The notes below the pieces were generated by a model that had not been told where the DNA came from, did no database searches, and saw only the letters and a program-made list of their open reading frames with translations. Below are positions 57,031 to 63,629 of a stretch of DNA of 63,629 nt, piece by piece. A program made the translations under genes and the position numbers. The stretch spans positions 1 through 63,629 of the forward strand of contig JACPJQ010000006.1 in the NCBI GenBank assembly GCA_016187465.1, written 5' to 3'. Numbering within the stretch: position 1 is the first letter of the stretch; every line of letters starts with the position of its first letter. This DNA comes from Candidatus Woesearchaeota archaeon (lineage in GTDB: Archaea; Nanobdellota; Nanobdellia; Woesearchaeales; GW2011-AR4).

Positions 57031-57750
57031 TTAATTTTTGACATACTCATTTAATGAATGATGCTTGCTTATTATTCCTTCTCGCGAAATTACTATTTGT
57101 CCAGGCTCAATAACATTAAAGTGGGAATAATATGGATTTCTGTATGAAAATCTTATCATCCAAAATCCGAGAATAATCAAAAATATGAAAGGTATGCAAA
57201 AAACTCCAATGATAACTCTAAAAAATATATAATCCATTAGAGACATATCTTTTGGTGCATGGTAAGCAATAAGGTATATGGGAATGCTTACTATTAAAAA
57301 TCCTATTATTATGGCTATAACACCTGCACCAAACCATCTTGCCAGCTTTCTTCCTATATGAAACCATCTTGCAGAAACCTGCTTGCCTGAAGCTAGCCAT
57401 TCCTCGTGCTTTATTCTGTTAAACATGATAAAAAGCCATATTATTGCCGGGATATAGAGATATAGCATAGCAAATGGGCTGAAAAACATTGCTATAAACA
57501 ATATTGAAATGTACCATTTAAGATCTTCTTTTAACTTGGTAATAAGCTTGACTTTAAGCAGCAATTTAGCTAGAAAACTGTGGTCATTGTGCAATTTCTT
57601 CTCTTTCGCAGCTCTTGAAAAGATAAAAATGCCTACAAGCAGTACAGGCAAGCCTGCAATTAAGCCAACTACAGGGATAAAGAGTAAGATTATACCTAAC
57701 AGAACCATAAAAAATCCTTGCGTTCTGAAGATTGTTTTTAATATGCCCAT
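57031..57750 (-). CDS. Multi-pass membrane protein
   Basis: 239 residues from the ATG at 57750. TATATTTAAA (57771-57780) is centred 26 nt upstream, so this is probably a leaderless start; the frame opens earlier at 57771 inside the TATA box and is rejected. Helices: GFFMVLLGIILLFIPVVGLIAGLPVLLVGIFIF, ISILFIAMFFSPFAMLYLYIPAIIWLFIMF, GVIAIIIGFLIVSIPIYLIAY and VIIGVFCIPFIFLIILGFWMI. Family not recognised. It is divergent from a MarR/ArsR-like regulator at 57844. Confidence 0.75.
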   Translation of the reverse strand: MGILKTIFRTQGFFMVLLGIILLFIPVVGLIAGLPVLLVGIFIFSRAAKEKKLHNDHSFLAKLLLKVKLITKLKEDLKWYISILFIAMFFSPFAMLYLYIPAIIWLFIMFNRIKHEEWLASGKQVSARWFHIGRKLARWFGAGVIAIIIGFLIVSIPIYLIAYHAPKDMSLMDYIFFRVIIGVFCIPFIFLIILGFWMIRFSYRNPYYSHFNVIEPGQIVISREGIISKHHSLNEYVKN

Positions 57751-57843
57751 GCAAAGCGATAAGCTTAACATATATTTAAATCTAACGCATAACTAACGTT
57801 TATATAACCTAAATATATAACACATCTTATTCAAGGCTTTCTT

Positions 57844-58101
57844 ATGATCAGGGAAGTTGCCTATTTAAGCAGAAGCAGAAAGAAAAGGGAAATTATTAAA
57901 ATACTAGACAAGCCGAAAACTCCGACACAGATAGGCAAATCGCTCAAAATCAGTAGGTCAAGCGCTAGCCAGATGCTACTGGCAATGGAAAAGAAGAAGT
58001 TTGTGAAATGCCTAAATCAAAGTGATAGAATGGCAAGGTATTATCAGGCGACTGAGAAGGGATTAAAGGTTTTGAAAGAATTGGAAGAGATTGAGAAGTA
58101 A
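57844..58101 (+). CDS. MarR/ArsR-like winged-helix regulator
   Basis: 85 residues, a single winged helix: KREIIKILDKPKTPTQIGKSLKISRSSASQMLLAMEKKKFVKCL followed by the wing QSDRMARYYQATEKG and a dimerisation helix. AAATATATAACA lies about 26 nt before the ATG, so the mRNA is probably leaderless. It likely controls the divergent membrane-protein gene and itself. Effector unknown. Confidence 0.82.
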   Translation: MIREVAYLSRSRKKREIIKILDKPKTPTQIGKSLKISRSSASQMLLAMEKKKFVKCLNQSDRMARYYQATEKGLKVLKELEEIEK

Positions 58102-58184
58102 TTCAAACAATCATTGTTATGTGTTCGTTCGTGTCGCCCCTTGATTATTCTTTTTCGTGTGTGCAGAATTGGTTTTATCTATGA

Positions 58185-59408
58185 TTACCCATAACCATAC
58201 CAACCCTCAGTTAATATTCTACTTGAATATTTATCTATAATCACCAAACATCCGTAGAATGTTCCTCCACCAACTACAACTCCTCCTTCTTCAGCATGAG
58301 AAAATATACCTCCTTGGACTCTCCAAACAGTAGCATTAAGTGTTTCAATTACACTATATGCTGTAAGCAAATCATCACCAATCGGAACTTGTTCTTGATA
58401 CCAAAGTATATTTATTGATGTCAAATTACCTTCATCAGTTTCATAAATTTTATCAGTTTTTGATACACTTACATTTTTGATTTGCTCTATTTTAAAAGAT
58501 ATTTCAGAAGTTCCAAACTTTTCTTTGTTATCATTATAGCATTGAGAATTATAGAAAATGCCATATACTCGCTCTTCAGTTTCAATTACTTCTCTTTTCT
58601 CGCATTTATTGTTTACGCAGATTGCGTCCTCATTGGGATCATAACCTATTGCACCTACGCAAGCGATACAAGCGACATCTTTTGGTCTTGGTGGGCATTC
58701 ATATAGATTCTTATTTACAGCTATAACTTCTGGATCTGTAAGTCCAATGTTCCTACAAGGAAAGCAATTTGGACAACCAGAAAGAACCAGTATACAATCT
58801 TCATCTTTTTCACAATATCTTTCTTCTTTAGTTATTACTTTTTCAAGACTTGGATTAATTATATTACCTGTAACTTTAATTTCATATCCAGTCAAATCTG
58901 ATTCTTGAGATTTAGCTAAAACTTTTGCTGTTTTTTTAGTATCTTCAGCGCTATACCCAGCCACTATTATTTGAGTTTTATTCCACTTGTTAAATAATTT
59001 AATCATACCTTTTCCTTCTTCAAAACCAGCAGCGCATTCAGGCCAAGTTGTTGGTAAGTCCATTATTTGTGCAGTAATTTTGTTTGCACACGGCCCCCCT
59101 ATAGATATGATATTTTGAGTTGCTAAATTTGTAACTTCATTAGTCAATTTACTTGAAACAAATTGTCCCAGTATAGGATAATCGCAGATTTTAGCTTCGG
59201 GGATAGTTGTATGTGTACAGTTATTAAAAAATTCAGAGATTTCATCAACAGAAATTACATCATCTATTGCAGCATTTTCACCTACTATAATAGTAGTATC
59301 TATCACTTTATTCTTTAAAAAATTAGGAAAATCACTCAAATCATAAGCTAATGTAAAAGGAGCTATTGCGATAATCAATATAAATAAAACCACTAATCTC
59401 TTGACCAT
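58185..59408 (-). CDS. Secreted S-layer-type protein with Cys-rich module
   Basis: 407 residues with signal peptide (LVVLFILIIAIAPFTLAYD). The first ~180 residues contain IIVGENAAIDDVISV, IISIGGPCANKITAQI and IIVAGYSAEDTKKTAKVLA, the pattern of the archaeal S-layer outer domain (S_layer_C-like). A Cys-rich module follows (YCEKDEDCILVLSGCPNCFPC, CIACVGAIGYDPNEDAICVNNKCE), then a C-terminal beta domain of unknown type. No C-terminal anchor. A TTTTATATAG box about 27 nt before the ATG suggests a leaderless mRNA. It may assemble with the giant S-layer-like protein at 39853. Confidence 0.82.
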   Translation of the reverse strand: MVKRLVVLFILIIAIAPFTLAYDLSDFPNFLKNKVIDTTIIVGENAAIDDVISVDEISEFFNNCTHTTIPEAKICDYPILGQFVSSKLTNEVTNLATQNIISIGGPCANKITAQIMDLPTTWPECAAGFEEGKGMIKLFNKWNKTQIIVAGYSAEDTKKTAKVLAKSQESDLTGYEIKVTGNIINPSLEKVITKEERYCEKDEDCILVLSGCPNCFPCRNIGLTDPEVIAVNKNLYECPPRPKDVACIACVGAIGYDPNEDAICVNNKCEKREVIETEERVYGIFYNSQCYNDNKEKFGTSEISFKIEQIKNVSVSKTDKIYETDEGNLTSINILWYQEQVPIGDDLLTAYSVIETLNATVWRVQGGIFSHAEEGGVVVGGGTFYGCLVIIDKYSSRILTEGWYGYG

Positions 59409-59509
59409 TATACGAATAAATAAACAAAAATACTATATAAAACTATTCTACTTCTGGCAAAGAATTTTGTTTACAGCAAAAGATATAAATAAAAGAGCCT
59501 CTCTGGCAC

Positions 59510-59575
59510 ATGAAGAGGAATGCAATGAAAGGCAAAAAGCGCTTACCTAAGAAAAATACTAAAATGCCGAAATAG
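59510..59575 (+). CDS. Possible 21-residue basic leaderless peptide
   Basis: MKRNAMKGKKRLPKKNTKMP plus a final Lys, nine lysines and two arginines in 21 residues. The ATG is exactly placed for a leaderless start, 24 nt after the centre of GATATAAAT (59482-59490). No SD site is present. Could be an RNA-binding peptide or chance; listed because promoter and start agree. Confidence 0.4.
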   Translation: MKRNAMKGKKRLPKKNTKMPK

Positions 59576-59777
59576 TCAAGAGTTTTTGCATAATTACTCT
59601 ATAAAATTCCTATATGAAAATTTTTATTTCTTCCTTCTTATTGAAATTTGATGGTATGTGTTAGTTGATTTATGGTAGAAAAAGCCCAAAAAGGCAGATT
59701 CTTGGAAAAATAAGCCAAATCTACGGTGTTTGTTAGTGTATTTATGGGTCGTAATCCTCAGAATTCAATTTTAAAGT
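59576..59777. other. Non-coding stretch with two imperfect direct repeats
   Basis: No gene is seen. GGTATGTGTTAGTTGATTTA... (59653-59675) and GGTGTTTGTTAGTGTATTTA... (59725-59747) match at 19 of 23 positions, 72 bp apart. They lie downstream of the minus-strand nuclease operon and could be part of the boundary of an accessory element. Confidence 0.35.
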
Positions 59778-60479
59778 CTATTCATCAACTCCAAAAACAG
59801 GATGTTTTAAGGCTAAAAACTTCTTGATTTTGGTTATAGCCTGATGCATTGTAACAACCTCACCATTGTCTCCAGTTAGATACCTATATTTTTCTGCAAA
59901 CTTTTTAGGCATAATCAGGTACCAATAGTGGCATTGTTCTTTCAACATTCTAACTTTGTCTTTCAACCTTGAATATTCCAAAGCGCTTTTTTGTATTTCA
60001 ACTCCCAAAGTTTTTCCATGATAAATAAACATAACATCAATCCTGTTCTGACGCCCCGGCACTGGGTATTCTAAAACAGCATGTTCATAGTTAAGGCTGG
60101 CAACAAATTCCTTGTCCCGCATGTGCTGCATGCTCTCATTTTCAGGCAAAAGACACGTAACTGATTCAAACTGACCTTTTTCATTCAAAATCCGCATTCT
60201 CTTGTTTTTGCTCCTAGAATTTGATTTTATATAACCATAAAGGTAAAGAGCATAGTATTCTATGTCCTGCAGCTCATTAATCCAATATAGCTTCCTCTTC
60301 AGCAATTGCTTAAACCTTATTTTGCCTTTTGCTGCATTTCCATAACCTAATTCTTTCATAAGCGCATTGTTATTCACAATTTCCCGCTTACTTGAACGAT
60401 ATTGGGTATAACCAGATTTGAAGGCGTCTTTGATTTTTATTTCCAAACCAAAATACCATTTATAGTTCGTTTTCATCAT
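59778..60479 (-). CDS. Protein with CoiA-like PD-(D/E)XK nuclease domain
   Basis: 233 residues. The N-terminal half is basic and helical, possibly DNA-binding (YRSSKREIVNNNALMKELGY). The C-terminal half carries YPVPGRQNRIDVMFIYHGKT and LGVEIQKSALEYSRLKDKV: an Asp on one strand and Glu-x-Gln on the next, the variant PD-(D/E)XK core of CoiA-type and mobile-element nucleases, which use Gln in place of Lys. Last gene of three, overlapping the previous by 20 nt. Family role is DNA processing or defence; no target can be named. Confidence 0.65.
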   Translation of the reverse strand: MMKTNYKWYFGLEIKIKDAFKSGYTQYRSSKREIVNNNALMKELGYGNAAKGKIRFKQLLKRKLYWINELQDIEYYALYLYGYIKSNSRSKNKRMRILNEKGQFESVTCLLPENESMQHMRDKEFVASLNYEHAVLEYPVPGRQNRIDVMFIYHGKTLGVEIQKSALEYSRLKDKVRMLKEQCHYWYLIMPKKFAEKYRYLTGDNGEVVTMHQAITKIKKFLALKHPVFGVDE

Positions 60480-61404
60480 TCATTCTTCCTATTTTGCTTA
60501 ACTCATGTTTTATGAAATTCAAATTGTCAGATATTATCATAGGTATTGCAGCATAAGACTTATCCGGATTATATTCTGAAATATTGATATAAAGAACTCT
60601 TTTTGACTTCTTTCCGAGGCAAATCATCTCAATATTTTCAGCATTAATTTTCAATTTAGTGATAATCATGTAGTCAATTTTCTTGCCATGCTTCCATCCA
60701 AAGTAATCCAGCCAGTCTTTTATGTAATGCAATTTTATTTTGAGACCATGTTTCTTTTCCATTCGCCAAATATCTTTGTTAGAAATTCTTGAAGAGCCAT
60801 TGTAAACAAGATTTATATGGCCTATAGGGATTGCTTCTTTTATGGCAATTCCATAAGATATTAATTGCTTGAGGTCTCTGCTGCTTAAGCCAGTCTTTCC
60901 TCTGTTTTTGCACTCCGTAAAATAAAACAAGTCATTAATAATTCTGCTTAAGTCAAGCCTGAGATTCTTGAATTTTTTATCAGTTTCAAATTTCCTAAGA
61001 AATCCATTTTTCAAAAGAAATTCCAAAACTTCAAATTCTTTTTTTATTGTTTCGCACTTCTTTCCATTCTCTTTATAAGAGATTGTAATTTCATTGTTGC
61101 TTGGATTGTTTTTATGAACATAAACTGTCTCAGAGTCGTTATTTGATCTGGAACTGTATTTAACCAATAACTCTTCTTTAGTCAGCAATTCAAATCTCTT
61201 TTTAACATGGTAGATGCGCAATGGGCAATTTTTTACAGCTTTCTTTATAGAGATTTCTTTATCTGGGGCTATCCTGCTTCCTTCTCTATATGTGTAATTA
61301 ACAAGCGCTTCTAATCCAAGCCCTTTATTTTTAGAAATCATAAATCTGTTGAAATCCGAAATTATAAAGATGAACTCGTCTTTTTTATGCTTCTCTGGAT
61401 TCAT
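60460..61404 (-). CDS. Unrecognised basic protein, middle gene of nuclease operon
   Basis: 314 residues, strongly basic, no membrane segment. Recognisable features are a helical N-terminus (EFIFIISDFNRFMISKNKGL), a central FTECKNRGKTGLSSRDLKQLISYGIA that could be a nucleic-acid-binding helix-turn-helix, and a C-terminal strand-rich region (KIDYMIITKLKINAENIEMI, KRVLYINISEY). I do not recognise the family. It overlaps both neighbours by 20 nt, so it belongs to one translation unit with the wHTH and nuclease proteins. Confidence 0.65.
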   Translation of the reverse strand: MNPEKHKKDEFIFIISDFNRFMISKNKGLGLEALVNYTYREGSRIAPDKEISIKKAVKNCPLRIYHVKKRFELLTKEELLVKYSSRSNNDSETVYVHKNNPSNNEITISYKENGKKCETIKKEFEVLEFLLKNGFLRKFETDKKFKNLRLDLSRIINDLFYFTECKNRGKTGLSSRDLKQLISYGIAIKEAIPIGHINLVYNGSSRISNKDIWRMEKKHGLKIKLHYIKDWLDYFGWKHGKKIDYMIITKLKINAENIEMICLGKKSKRVLYINISEYNPDKSYAAIPMIISDNLNFIKHELSKIGRMNDENEL

Positions 61405-61948
61405 TTTCCACCATTATTGAAGATTCCAGATCTTCTTCTTTGAGAGGAAGCGGCTTTGGCAATTTGTCTTCAAGAACTCTAACATTTACCTTGTAAAGAT
61501 GCTTTGCACCCACTCTTCTTGATAGAATATAACCCAATTCTTCCAAAAGCGTAAGATAATCCGCTGTTTTATTCTTCCCAATCCTAGCTTCTTTTACAAT
61601 CTTGTTGACATTAAGGAATCCAAAAACGTGGCCGTCGTATTTGTTGACTAAAACCTTCAATATTTTTTCGTGTGGATAGCCAAGCCTTGAGTCATTTCTG
61701 TAAAGCTCGAAGAGCTTGTGCCTGATGTCAATTCTATGATTTGGCAGTTGATTCCTCAAAAAATTCTTCAGACCTTCTAATCCATACTTTGTAATAACGT
61801 TTCTCTCCTGCTGAAGCTCAAATTCTTTTTTTAACATCTCTTGAATCTCAAGAATGTCTTTCTCAATTCTCAAAATGCTCTTTTCTAATCTCAGAATTTT
61901 GGATTCTTTATCTTCAATTACCTTTAAGTCAGGTTTTTTGGGTTGCAT
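61385..61948 (-). CDS. Coiled-coil winged-helix protein, first gene of nuclease operon
   Basis: 187 residues. A coiled-coil N-terminus (ESKILRLEKSILRIEKDILEIQEMLKKEFEL) leads to a winged-helix region (NVNKIVKEARIGKNKTADYLTLLEELGYILSRRVGAKHLYKVN). The structure suits a dimeric DNA-binding protein such as an operon regulator or plasmid-type replication/partition factor. A minus-strand TATA box (AATATTTAAA region, 61977-61984) is about 30 nt upstream of the ATG. Confidence 0.7.
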   Translation of the reverse strand: MQPKKPDLKVIEDKESKILRLEKSILRIEKDILEIQEMLKKEFELQQERNVITKYGLEGLKNFLRNQLPNHRIDIRHKLFELYRNDSRLGYPHEKILKVLVNKYDGHVFGFLNVNKIVKEARIGKNKTADYLTLLEELGYILSRRVGAKHLYKVNVRVLEDKLPKPLPLKEEDLESSIMVENESREA

Positions 61949-61978
61949 AGTTATAAATTTATAGCAAGATATATAATA

Positions 61979-61998
61979 TTTAAACCTTTTGGTCTAAA
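61979..61998. promoter_or_regulatory. Dyad between divergent TATA boxes
   Basis: TTTAAACC-TTTT-GGTCTAAA matches at 7 of 8 arm positions and lies between the minus-strand box of the nuclease operon and the plus-strand TTTATAAA box (62006-62013) of the gene at 62036. A shared operator is likely. Confidence 0.5.
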
Positions 61999-62035
61999 TA
62001 GTAAAATTTATAAAGAAAAAAATCTAAACAAACAT

Positions 62036-62737
62036 ATGGGATATAAAGACTTAAGCGATGCGGCAAAGATAGTGATATTGTCAACTTTAAACAAGCCCAG
62101 ATCGCTTTCAGAAATCAGCAAAAAATGGTATGGAAATAGGTCTAGATTTTATCTAGATAGGTATGTTAAGCAAATTAATGAAGCTGTAAAAAACGGTTTA
62201 TTAATACGTGAAGATGAGAAATACAAAGCAAAATTTGAAAGCATACTAAAAGAAGTTGCCAATTCAATAAAAATAAGATTTAATAACAAGCAATCAAAAC
62301 AACACTCCGAAAAATACATTCAAAAAATAGATTATTTCTATACTAATTTGAAAGAGTTTACTGTTGAATGTTACCTGGATTTAGAAGTTATTATGGCAGT
62401 AGTCAATAATAACCCACAAAAGGCTTTAGATCAGGAACTGGAATTCTATTTTATACTTCCGTTTTTAATGAGATACATAGAATGGAAAGACAAATCAATT
62501 TTTCATTTATTCCTTAAAGAGTGGAATTTGGAATATTATAACAAGCTTACTATATTACTAGAACGAAAAAACGTCCACATACTAGAAAAGAGAAAAAGGA
62601 TAAAGGAGTGGGTTGAAGTTTTTAGAGATATCATCAAGTCATATTATCCGCAATTTGTGAAAGAATCTCCAGATTTTCTAAGAAATAATTTTGATTCATT
62701 TTTGTCCTTAGGAGGTGCTAGGAATGAAAAATTCTGA
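62036..62737 (+). CDS. Probable winged-helix protein of unknown family
   Basis: 233 residues from the ATG at 62036, about 26 nt after TTTATAAA, so leaderless; the longer frame from 61943 overlaps the divergent gene and is rejected. The first 65 residues look like a winged helix (AKIVILSTLNKPRSLSEISKKWYGNRSRFYLDRYVKQINEAV). The remainder is helical with many aromatic residues (YIQKIDYFYTNLKEFTVECYL, LEFYFILPFLMRYIEWKDKS) and no membrane segment. Possibly a regulator for the accessory region. Confidence 0.65.
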   Translation: MGYKDLSDAAKIVILSTLNKPRSLSEISKKWYGNRSRFYLDRYVKQINEAVKNGLLIREDEKYKAKFESILKEVANSIKIRFNNKQSKQHSEKYIQKIDYFYTNLKEFTVECYLDLEVIMAVVNNNPQKALDQELEFYFILPFLMRYIEWKDKSIFHLFLKEWNLEYYNKLTILLERKNVHILEKRKRIKEWVEVFRDIIKSYYPQFVKESPDFLRNNFDSFLSLGGARNEKF

Positions 62738-62960
62738 GAAAAGTATATTTTGGTATTATTGCAATAAAAATGAAAGGATTGTCTTTGCAAGTGGATTAAT
62801 CATATTTTTATTTGCACTTACAGGTTTATTGATAATAATTTTTGATTTCGTTAAAAATGGATACAATTTCGTCGGAACTAGTGGCCCTATTATAGCAAGC
62901 GTATTAATTTGGTCTGGTATACTTTTAGTCTATTTTTATGATAAGCTCAACAAGTTTTGA
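62724..62960 (+). CDS. Small two-helix membrane protein
   Basis: 78 residues from the ATG at 62724 behind GGAGGTG. Two helices: IVFASGLIIFLFALTGLLIIIF and IIASVLIWSGILLVYFY. Overlaps the end of the preceding gene by 14 nt, so the two are coupled. No family recognised; a wHTH-like cytoplasmic protein with a small membrane partner suggests signalling or an effector pair. Confidence 0.7.
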   Translation: MKNSEKSIFWYYCNKNERIVFASGLIIFLFALTGLLIIIFDFVKNGYNFVGTSGPIIASVLIWSGILLVYFYDKLNKF

Positions 62961-62968
62961 TGTCAGCT

Positions 62969-62989
62969 TTGGTTTACTTTAAAAACCAA
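62969..62989. terminator. Hairpin after 62960
   Basis: TTGGTTT (62969-62975) pairs with AAACCAA (62983-62989). GGTTTACTT is repeated just downstream at 62992. Terminator or operator for the gene at 63071. Confidence 0.35.
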
Positions 62990-63070
62990 CTGGTTTACTT
63001 CTGTGGCTAATTCTTTTGTAGTATACCTTGCATATATTACAGCATGGCAAATAGCCATGAGGTGATAAAA

Positions 63071-63544
63071 ATGCAAAACACAGAAGATCATGCATCATAC
63101 CCTTCAAAGTTCATGAAGAAAAACCACTCAACCCATATAAAGTGGCAAAGGAAGACAAAGGAAGATGCTTTGAAGATGGCACAGAAATACGGCTTTGAGT
63201 CATTATCGCCGTATTTGAGGTATTTGTCTTCAGAGGGATTTGCAGAGATGCTGTTGATGGTGATGGAGATACACAAAGAACTGATGAAAGGAAAAGTCTC
63301 AAAAGTAGATACTTCAATGCTGGAGCTGCGGGACAAAGTTGTTTCAATTAACAACAACAATAAACCCAAGAAGAATCAAATAGTCGTAACTTCAAATGAG
63401 ATAGAGTGCTTGGACACTCCAACTTTGATGGAAAATGAGATATTGATTGAAAGACTGGTACAAATAAATTTTTTCTTTTTTACAATTCTTTTAATTTACC
63501 TCCCATCTTTAACTGGTATACAATGTCGAGCAATTTTTCCATAA
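63071..63544 (+). CDS. Unrecognised small protein, possibly DNA-binding
   Basis: 157 residues from the ATG at 63071 with GAGGTGATAAAA upstream; the in-frame ATG at 63044 lacks a site. CATATATTAC (63029-63038) is a plausible promoter box. The region KTKEDALKMAQKYGFESLSPYLRYLSSEGFAEML resembles the ribbon-helix or Arc-like helices of small regulators. The last ~25 residues (FFFFTILLIYLPSLTG) are a hydrophobic run translated from DNA that also encodes the convergent gene, so the natural C-terminus is uncertain. Confidence 0.55.
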   Translation: MQNTEDHASYPSKFMKKNHSTHIKWQRKTKEDALKMAQKYGFESLSPYLRYLSSEGFAEMLLMVMEIHKELMKGKVSKVDTSMLELRDKVVSINNNNKPKKNQIVVTSNEIECLDTPTLMENEILIERLVQINFFFFTILLIYLPSLTGIQCRAIFP

Positions 63545-63629
63545 TTTTCTGATCTTTTGCCGCTTCGTTCATTATTTGCTCTTTAAACTTGAATCTGTTA
63601 TCTTCCTGAACCATCTTCTCTTGCTCTTT
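63480..63629 (-). CDS. 3' end of a charged helical protein, cut off by window
   Basis: The minus strand is open from the right edge to TAA at 63480-63482, encoding 49 residues: KEQEKMVQEDNRFKFKEQIM followed by NEAAKDQKIMEKLLDIVYQL and a Gly-Gly-Lys tail. The amphipathic heptad pattern is typical of a real C-terminus, whereas the overlapping plus frame is a hydrophobic run. It overlaps the 63071 gene by 65 bp, tail to tail. Confidence 0.6.
   Translation of the reverse strand, partial: KEQEKMVQEDNRFKFKEQIMNEAAKDQKIMEKLLDIVYQLKMGGKLKEL

Noticed and set aside
1-63629. tRNA and rRNA genes anywhere in the window
   Set aside because: No conserved rRNA or tRNA signature was recognised by eye; a covariance scan would be needed to exclude a divergent or intron-containing tRNA.

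Overview
The window reads as a 63.6 kb piece of an archaeal genome, most likely a DPANN-type archaeon (Woesearchaeota/Pacearchaeota-like). Many genes have a TATA-like box (TTTAAATA, TTTATATA) centred about 24-27 nt before the start codon and so look leaderless. Other starts carry the archaeal GGTGAT/GGAGGTG ribosome-binding site. Pilins have class III (archaeal prepilin) signal peptides, and the secretion ATPase and membrane proteins are of the archaeal type IV pilus kind. The lineage call is inferred from gene style; no rRNA or tRNA was recognised. A large share of the coding capacity is cell surface: exported, Cys-rich, Gly-linker, LamG, vWA, CARDB/NEW3-like and S-layer-like proteins.

Layout. 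1-7.2 kb: a cut-off LamG protein, a set of exported proteins, mobile-element debris (two small inverted-repeat elements and a transposase remnant with a matching end) and a DUF4258 / YgiT-zinc-finger-AbrB toxin-antitoxin pair. 7.2-16 kb: an exported Lon-type (S16) protease, a phospholipase-D-like lipoprotein, a 44-residue acidic microprotein coupled to a membrane protein, a PfkB sugar kinase, a large Cys-rich secreted protein, and an Lrp regulator divergent from adenosylhomocysteinase. 16-30.8 kb: a type IV pilus-like locus with two RecA/KaiC-fold proteins, several prepilin-like proteins (one a 1,348-residue vWA adhesin with nested domains), a wHTH coiled-coil protein, the secretion ATPase, two TadC/FlaJ-type platform proteins and two major-type pilins, one broken by an in-frame stop. 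30.9-37.5 kb: HAD phosphatase, PadR regulator with paired operators and a Cys-rich microprotein, nitroreductase, and a membrane-tethered wHTH regulator divergent from a MacB-type ABC export system.

37.6-39.9 kb is a probable HTH-nucleotidyltransferase / HEPN-like pair with strong palindromes upstream. 39.85-53.8 kb is one gene on the minus strand for a 4,642-residue surface protein (PA14, lipase-like alpha/beta hydrolase, calcium-type repeats, three S-layer-like modules, TSP1, C-terminal anchor). 53.9-59.6 kb holds small membrane and regulatory genes, very small zinc-ribbon and helical proteins, a candidate structured RNA (56200-56388), a coiled-coil protein and a second S-layer-type protein. 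59.6-63.6 kb looks accessory: a three-gene operon with 20-nt overlaps ending in a CoiA-like PD-(D/E)XK nuclease, divergent from a poorly recognised wHTH-like gene pair, and two convergent genes at the right edge.

Best candidates for something undescribed are the multi-hairpin RNA at 56200-56388, the nested-domain pilus adhesin, the giant lipase/S-layer protein with a local gene-conversion tract, the membrane-tethered regulator with its paired 21-bp repeats, and the accessory nuclease operon.
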